Source of the DNA: Pseudodonghicola flavimaris
Lineage (GTDB): Bacteria > Pseudomonadota > Alphaproteobacteria > Rhodobacterales > Rhodobacteraceae
NCBI RefSeq assembly: GCF_030164425.1
Contig: NZ_JASNJD010000018.1
Span: 1-64,000, forward strand
Direction: 5' to 3'
Length of the DNA stretch: 64,000 bases
Part shown: positions 60,047 through 64,000 of the stretch, piece after piece
Layout: each line of letters starts with the position of its first letter
How positions within the stretch are numbered: the stretch's first letter is position 1
Made by a program: the position numbers and the translations under genes
Notes under the pieces: generated by a model
The model's database searches: none
What the model saw: only the letters and a program-made list of their open reading frames with translations
Told to the model about the DNA's origin: nothing

Positions 60047-63000
60047 TCAGATCCGCTCGATCCGCGCCGGCAGCCCCTGCCGCACCGCCGTGCCCGACAC
60101 CGGATCGACCCAGACCCCGGCATTCGGCCGGGTCGGATCGACCATGCCCAGATCGTTCAGCAGAACCCCCGTGGCCAGCCGCGGATCGGCGGGCCAGGTG
60201 TCGTCGTCGATGGTGATGTCCGTGGCACCGAAGCCCTTGTGGCCATAGCCGTGTTCGATCGCCACGGTGTCGGGCGCGATGCCGTCGCGCACCACCGCGA
60301 CGCTCTCCAGCGTGCCGCCCGGCGTGGTCAGCCGCACCATGTCGCCGGTGCTGATCCCGTGCGCCTCGGCCAGCGCCCGGCCCACCGTCACCGGGTTGGA
60401 GGAGACGATCCGCAGCAGCGCCTTGGCCCCCACAGAATAGGAGTTCTGCAGCGGCGACTTGAAGCTGACCACCGAGACCGGCCAGTCCGCCTGCGGGTAG
60501 TGATCGCGCATCTTGCTGCCATCGGCGAATTCCGCCTGCTGCCAGCTCGGGCTGCCCGGCATCCGTTGGCCGGTGGTGGCCCGGCGGAAGCTGCCCAGCC
60601 CCTCGTTCCAGACCATCATCGGCGCGCCGAAGGCATAGGTGGCCTTGTCGCCCTGATAGGTCCGCTCGATGTTCTCATAGCGGCCGCCCTTGGCGTAGAT
60701 GGTGGCGGCGCGGCGCCATTCGTCGGGCTTCAGCACCGCCTCCAGATCGGCGCGGATACGGCTCACCCCGGACAGGTCGATATCGTCGTCAGTCGCCTCC
60801 ATCACCGGTTTGCCCAGCATCGCCACATTGGCGGCGCCGCGCAGGTACCAGTCCTCGGCCCGGTTCAGCGGATGCAGATTGCCATCGGCATCCGGGATCG
60901 CCCGGTCGCCGAACCCGGGCAGCCCCATGCGCTTGGCCACCGCGATCAGGAAGGTCTCCATGCCGACACGTTCGCCGTCGGCGTTCTTCTCCATCTTCGG
61001 CTCGATCACCGGCCAGCGCGCGGTGGTCGCCTTGGTCGCCACCCCGCCCCAGGGCTTGGTGAAGCCCCAGGTTTCATACATCACCGAATCCGGCACGATG
61101 TAATCGGAGATCGCCGAGCTTTCGTTGATGAAGGGATCGATCGAGATGATCAGCGGCACCACCGCCGGGTCCTTGATCTTCTCGACCAGATGGGCGACGC
61201 CCGGCACCCCGTAGATCGGGTTGGTATTGCGGAAGATCAGCGCCTCGGCGTGATAGGGATAGCCGTTGACCAGAGAGCTCATCCATTCGGTGGCCAGCCC
61301 CGGCGCGTTGGGATACCAGGGCCCGTCCGCCGGATAGGCCTTGCCGGCGGCCTTCTTGGTCTTGAACTCGGTCGTTTTCTCATAGGGCACGTTGCGCCCG
61401 AAGGGCAGCCCCTTGGCCTTCACCGCGCCGGGGAATTTCGCCAGATCATAGGCCGGGCCCTTGTTGTCTGGGAACCAGCCGCCGGCGATCATCGTGCCGC
61501 CTTTCCAGTTCAGGTTGCCGATCAGCGTGTTCAGCATCATCAGCGCATAGGCGTTGTAGAACCCGGTCCCCGACATCATGCCGCCATGCGAGTTCACCGC
61601 CGCCTTGCGGCCGTGGCTGGTGAATTCGCGGGCGAGATCCGCAATCGTGTCGACCGGAATGCCGCAGGCCTCGGCATAGTCCGCCATCTCATGCGACATC
61701 GCCTCGTCCCGCAGCAGGCTGAGCGCGGTGCGAACGGCGACCGCCCCTGTCGACGTGACCGCCTTGCCGTCGAAGAAGAGCGGCGCGGCGCTGTCGCCGG
61801 CCGGGACCGGTCCTGCTTCGGCGGCGACCATGAAGGGATCGGCGTCGGAATAGGCCTCGCCCCCGATCGCCAGCCCCATGTCGGAGCCGCGCAGGAACCG
61901 GCCATAGCGCGGATGGCCGTCTTCCATGATCACCAGATGGGTGGCGTTGGAATAGCTCGGCTCGCCCGCCGCATCCGCCGCCGCCTTGGTCGGCTGCGCC
62001 AGATAGGTCGCGTTGAACCGGTCGTTTTCCAGGATCCAGCGGATCATCGCCATGGCAAAGGCGCTGTCCTGGCCCGGCTTGATCGGGATCCAGCGCGACC
62101 GCTCGCCCGAGGGGCCGTTCTGCGCATTGTTCAGGACCGGGTCGATGACGACGTATTTCATGTTCCCGTCGGACCGCGCCTTGGCGATCAGGTTGCCGAC
62201 CCGCTTGAACGGGTTGCCGGCGTTGCCCGGGGCGGTGCCGACGAAGATGGCGAATTCGGTTTCCAGGAAGTCCGGCTTGGCATGCGGCATCTTCTTGAAA
62301 TCGCCGAACATCGCGCCCGAACCGGAGCGATAGGCACCACCGCAGTATGACCCGTGGCGGGTGAAGTTGTTCGATCCGAAGCTCTGCTTCAGCCAGCGCA
62401 GCGCGAAGTTGTCGCGGCCGTCGTCGACGCAGTTCATCCACACCAGATGGTTGGCGCGCGGCCCGAATTCGGGCGCACCCGGCACCGCCGGCGCCTCCAG
62501 ATCGCGGATCTCGCGCAGGCCGGCCACCCGGCCCTCGCCAAACAGATCGCCGCCCTCGACCACCTCCTCGATCAGCTGTTCGAAGCTGATCGTCTGCCAT
62601 TTGCCCGACCCGCGCGGCCCGACCCGTTTCAGCGGCTTCAGGACCCGGCGCGGGTTGTCGACCTGCTGCAACACCGCGTTGCCCCGCCCGCAGGCGGTGG
62701 AACGGTTGGTCAGCCCGCCGCCCTTGCCGGTCTGCGCCATTGCCAGGAAGCTTTCGCGCACCGACGACTCATAGGGGATGAAGGGATCCGTGCTCATCGG
62801 GCTGTAAGGGTTGCCGGTAACCCGCAACACCTTGTTCTCGGCCTTGTCGACCTTCACCCGCACCCCGCACATGGTGGTGCAGCCGATGCACATCGTATAG
62901 CTCATCGCGATCTCGGGGTTCGGCTCCAGATCGCCAGTCACCGGATCGATGCGGTATTCGGGTTTCAGCGAATTGCCGGTGATCGCGGCATCGGGCACCT

Positions 63001-63115
63001 CGCCCGACCATTTGCCCTTGGCCAGTTTCTTCAGCGTCGGCGCATAGCCCACCCCGAAGGTGCCCAGGGCACCGGCGGCGGCTGCGCCCTTGAGGATATT
63101 GCGACGGTTCGTCAT
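60047..63115 (-). CDS. ttrA: Molybdopterin oxidoreductase, tetrathionate reductase TtrA-like
   Basis: 1022 residues from the ATG at 63115, matching TtrA length. Tat signal TNRRNILKGAAAAGALG. The 4Fe-4S motif is C76xxC79xxxC83 (CIGCTTMCG) and C142 (STACGRGNAV). Molybdenum-ligand cysteine likely C258 in RHGSYCGGAYRSGSG. C-terminal dinucleotide-binding domain includes NPVTVGRALAEAHGISTGDMVRL. TtrA reduces tetrathionate to thiosulfate at the periplasmic side. Polysulfide or arsenate reductase relatives are possible, but the CXXCXXXC spacing, length and ttrC-ttrA order favour TtrA. Confidence 0.8.
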   Translation of the reverse strand: MTNRRNILKGAAAAGALGTFGVGYAPTLKKLAKGKWSGEVPDAAITGNSLKPEYRIDPVTGDLEPNPEIAMSYTMCIGCTTMCGVRVKVDKAENKVLRVTGNPYSPMSTDPFIPYESSVRESFLAMAQTGKGGGLTNRSTACGRGNAVLQQVDNPRRVLKPLKRVGPRGSGKWQTISFEQLIEEVVEGGDLFGEGRVAGLREIRDLEAPAVPGAPEFGPRANHLVWMNCVDDGRDNFALRWLKQSFGSNNFTRHGSYCGGAYRSGSGAMFGDFKKMPHAKPDFLETEFAIFVGTAPGNAGNPFKRVGNLIAKARSDGNMKYVVIDPVLNNAQNGPSGERSRWIPIKPGQDSAFAMAMIRWILENDRFNATYLAQPTKAAADAAGEPSYSNATHLVIMEDGHPRYGRFLRGSDMGLAIGGEAYSDADPFMVAAEAGPVPAGDSAAPLFFDGKAVTSTGAVAVRTALSLLRDEAMSHEMADYAEACGIPVDTIADLAREFTSHGRKAAVNSHGGMMSGTGFYNAYALMMLNTLIGNLNWKGGTMIAGGWFPDNKGPAYDLAKFPGAVKAKGLPFGRNVPYEKTTEFKTKKAAGKAYPADGPWYPNAPGLATEWMSSLVNGYPYHAEALIFRNTNPIYGVPGVAHLVEKIKDPAVVPLIISIDPFINESSAISDYIVPDSVMYETWGFTKPWGGVATKATTARWPVIEPKMEKNADGERVGMETFLIAVAKRMGLPGFGDRAIPDADGNLHPLNRAEDWYLRGAANVAMLGKPVMEATDDDIDLSGVSRIRADLEAVLKPDEWRRAATIYAKGGRYENIERTYQGDKATYAFGAPMMVWNEGLGSFRRATTGQRMPGSPSWQQAEFADGSKMRDHYPQADWPVSVVSFKSPLQNSYSVGAKALLRIVSSNPVTVGRALAEAHGISTGDMVRLTTPGGTLESVAVVRDGIAPDTVAIEHGYGHKGFGATDITIDDDTWPADPRLATGVLLNDLGMVDPTRPNAGVWVDPVSGTAVRQGLPARIERI

Positions 63116-63126
63116 GGCTGTGCTCC

Positions 63127-64000
63127 TCAGAAAGACCCGGCGGATTTGGCCGGCGTGGCGGGATGGGCGCGATCCTGCGGTGCGCCGGCCTCCTGCCAGG
63201 GAAGGAAAGTGGTGTAGGCGATCAGCAGGAAAATCCAGAGCCCGAAGGTCCCGATCACCCCCATCAGCCCGTCGAGCCCGGCCGGCATCAGCGCGTCGTA
63301 GAGCCCGGAGCCGACCTTGGGCACCGCCTGGCCACCCATGAAGACGGTCCAGCGGAACATCCAGGCCGCATGGATCGCGATCAGCCCGGTGACCCAGCCG
63401 GTGTTGCGCGGCAGAGCCAGCGCCAGCACGAAGGGTACCGCGATGGCCAGCGCGCCCCAGGTGGCGATCCGGTACCAGACCGGGAAGCCGGCGACAGAGG
63501 CCAGCGCCTCGGCATGTCTGGGCGACAGCCCGGAGGAGGCCAGCGCGAACCAGGCCACCCCCAACGCCCCCACCACGGCCAGCGCCAGCGCCAATTGCCG
63601 GTTCAGCCGGGCCTCCAGTGCCGGGGCACGGCAGAGCGCGCGTTCCAGCACCAGCATCACCCCCAATGCGCCGACGCAACCGGTGGCGGCGAACTGCAGC
63701 GGCAGGAACGGCGTGTTCCACAGCGGCCGGGCGCGGACCACCATCACCTCCATCCCGGTGTAGACGAGGATCCCCAGCGCGGCGGCGCCGGCGGCGATCC
63801 CCAGCGGACGGGCGAACCAGTTGCTCTCTCCGCCCAGCGACAGCCAGCGGAACAGCCAGGCAAAACGCCAGTCCTCACGCCCGAGGCTGGCGAACCCGGG
63901 CCGGTGCACCGCCCAGGCGAAGGCCAGCGTCAGCCCGACATAGGAGGGCACCACCCAGGCGCCCCACGCCATCCATGAGGTCTTGTGGGTATAGACGAAG
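63127..64000 (-). CDS. ttrC: NrfD/TtrC-type membrane quinol-oxidising subunit (5' end outside window)
   Basis: At least 290 residues; the start lies beyond 64000, and the frame opens FVYTHKTSWMAWGAWVVPSYVGLTLAF at the edge. An ATG at 63972 is internal. Seven or more hydrophobic helices are visible, typical of NrfD-family quinol dehydrogenase subunits that feed electrons to a periplasmic molybdoenzyme. It ends 12 bp before the ttrA-like start, the ttrC-ttrA order of known ttrBCA operons. A ttrB ferredoxin gene would be expected just right of the window. Confidence 0.78.
   Translation of the reverse strand, partial: FVYTHKTSWMAWGAWVVPSYVGLTLAFAWAVHRPGFASLGREDWRFAWLFRWLSLGGESNWFARPLGIAAGAAALGILVYTGMEVMVVRARPLWNTPFLPLQFAATGCVGALGVMLVLERALCRAPALEARLNRQLALALAVVGALGVAWFALASSGLSPRHAEALASVAGFPVWYRIATWGALAIAVPFVLALALPRNTGWVTGLIAIHAAWMFRWTVFMGGQAVPKVGSGLYDALMPAGLDGLMGVIGTFGLWIFLLIAYTTFLPWQEAGAPQDRAHPATPAKSAGSF

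Noticed and set aside
60239-62350. A 700-codon open frame on the plus strand opposite the TtrA-like gene
   Set aside because: Antisense shadow; no motifs, and the minus-strand molybdoenzyme is complete.
1-64000. tRNA, rRNA, CRISPR arrays, riboswitches, phage or complete IS genes
   Set aside because: No cloverleaf, rRNA stretch, regularly spaced repeats, known aptamer pattern or transposase/integrase gene was recognised in any gap.

Overview
The window reads as a chromosome or megaplasmid segment of a high-GC alphaproteobacterium. The Rhodobacteraceae (Roseobacter/Paracoccus-like) is the best guess, from protein character, dense overlapping ATGA/TGATG operons, and the many ABC importers, each paired with its own regulator and oxidoreductases. 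I saw no rRNA, tRNA, CRISPR array, complete IS or phage gene. Both edges cut genes: a thiamine-dependent dehydrogenase E1 on the left, and a tetrathionate-reductase-type membrane subunit on the right.

Layout. (1) 1-2904, minus: RidA-like protein, amidase, AroE-like protein, E1 subunit. (2) 3457-12589, plus, divergent from (1): acetylpolyamine-deacetylase/HDAC-fold hydrolase, fold-IV aminotransferase close to (R)-amine transaminases, SDR, complete peptide-type ABC importer, VOC protein, GntR regulator. The shared 552-bp promoter region carries repeated AATG-TATC-CATT dyads. (3) 12762-20557, minus: a nine-gene operon running GntR, cupin dioxygenase, Zn-alcohol dehydrogenase, SDR, then a branched-chain-type (Liv) importer. 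(4) 20976-25607: AraC/FeaR-like regulator divergent from an aldehyde dehydrogenase and a GMC oxidoreductase, then a MarR regulator. (5) 26111-31348: DsbA-like protein and a flavin set (two luciferase-like oxidoreductases, an old yellow enzyme, an NTF2-like protein) with a divergent LysR regulator. (6) 31525-35300: glucosylglycerate phosphorylase convergent with glucosyl-3-phosphoglycerate synthase and phosphatase, so a compatible solute is both made and recycled. (7) 35589-51999: acyl-CoA ligase, thiolase, an unusual FadB-like protein lacking its NAD domain, class III aminotransferase, NTF2-like protein, IclR regulator, HyuA/HyuB ATP-dependent cyclic-amide hydrolase, and a second peptide-type importer. 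Four 7-5-7 palindromes in three promoter regions suggest the IclR protein controls the set. (8) 52025-58504: solo LuxR-type quorum receptor divergent from a second Liv importer whose LivM permease is fused to a complete alpha/beta-hydrolase. (9) 58601-64000: threonine synthase, then convergent ttrA/ttrC-like genes.

Most of the window is a chain of uptake-plus-catabolism islands. The features I would check first are the LivM-hydrolase fusion, the IclR-bounded set that looks like a lactam or cyclic-amide degradation pathway, and the amine-deacetylation/transamination island at the left. Substrates are inferred from family and context only.
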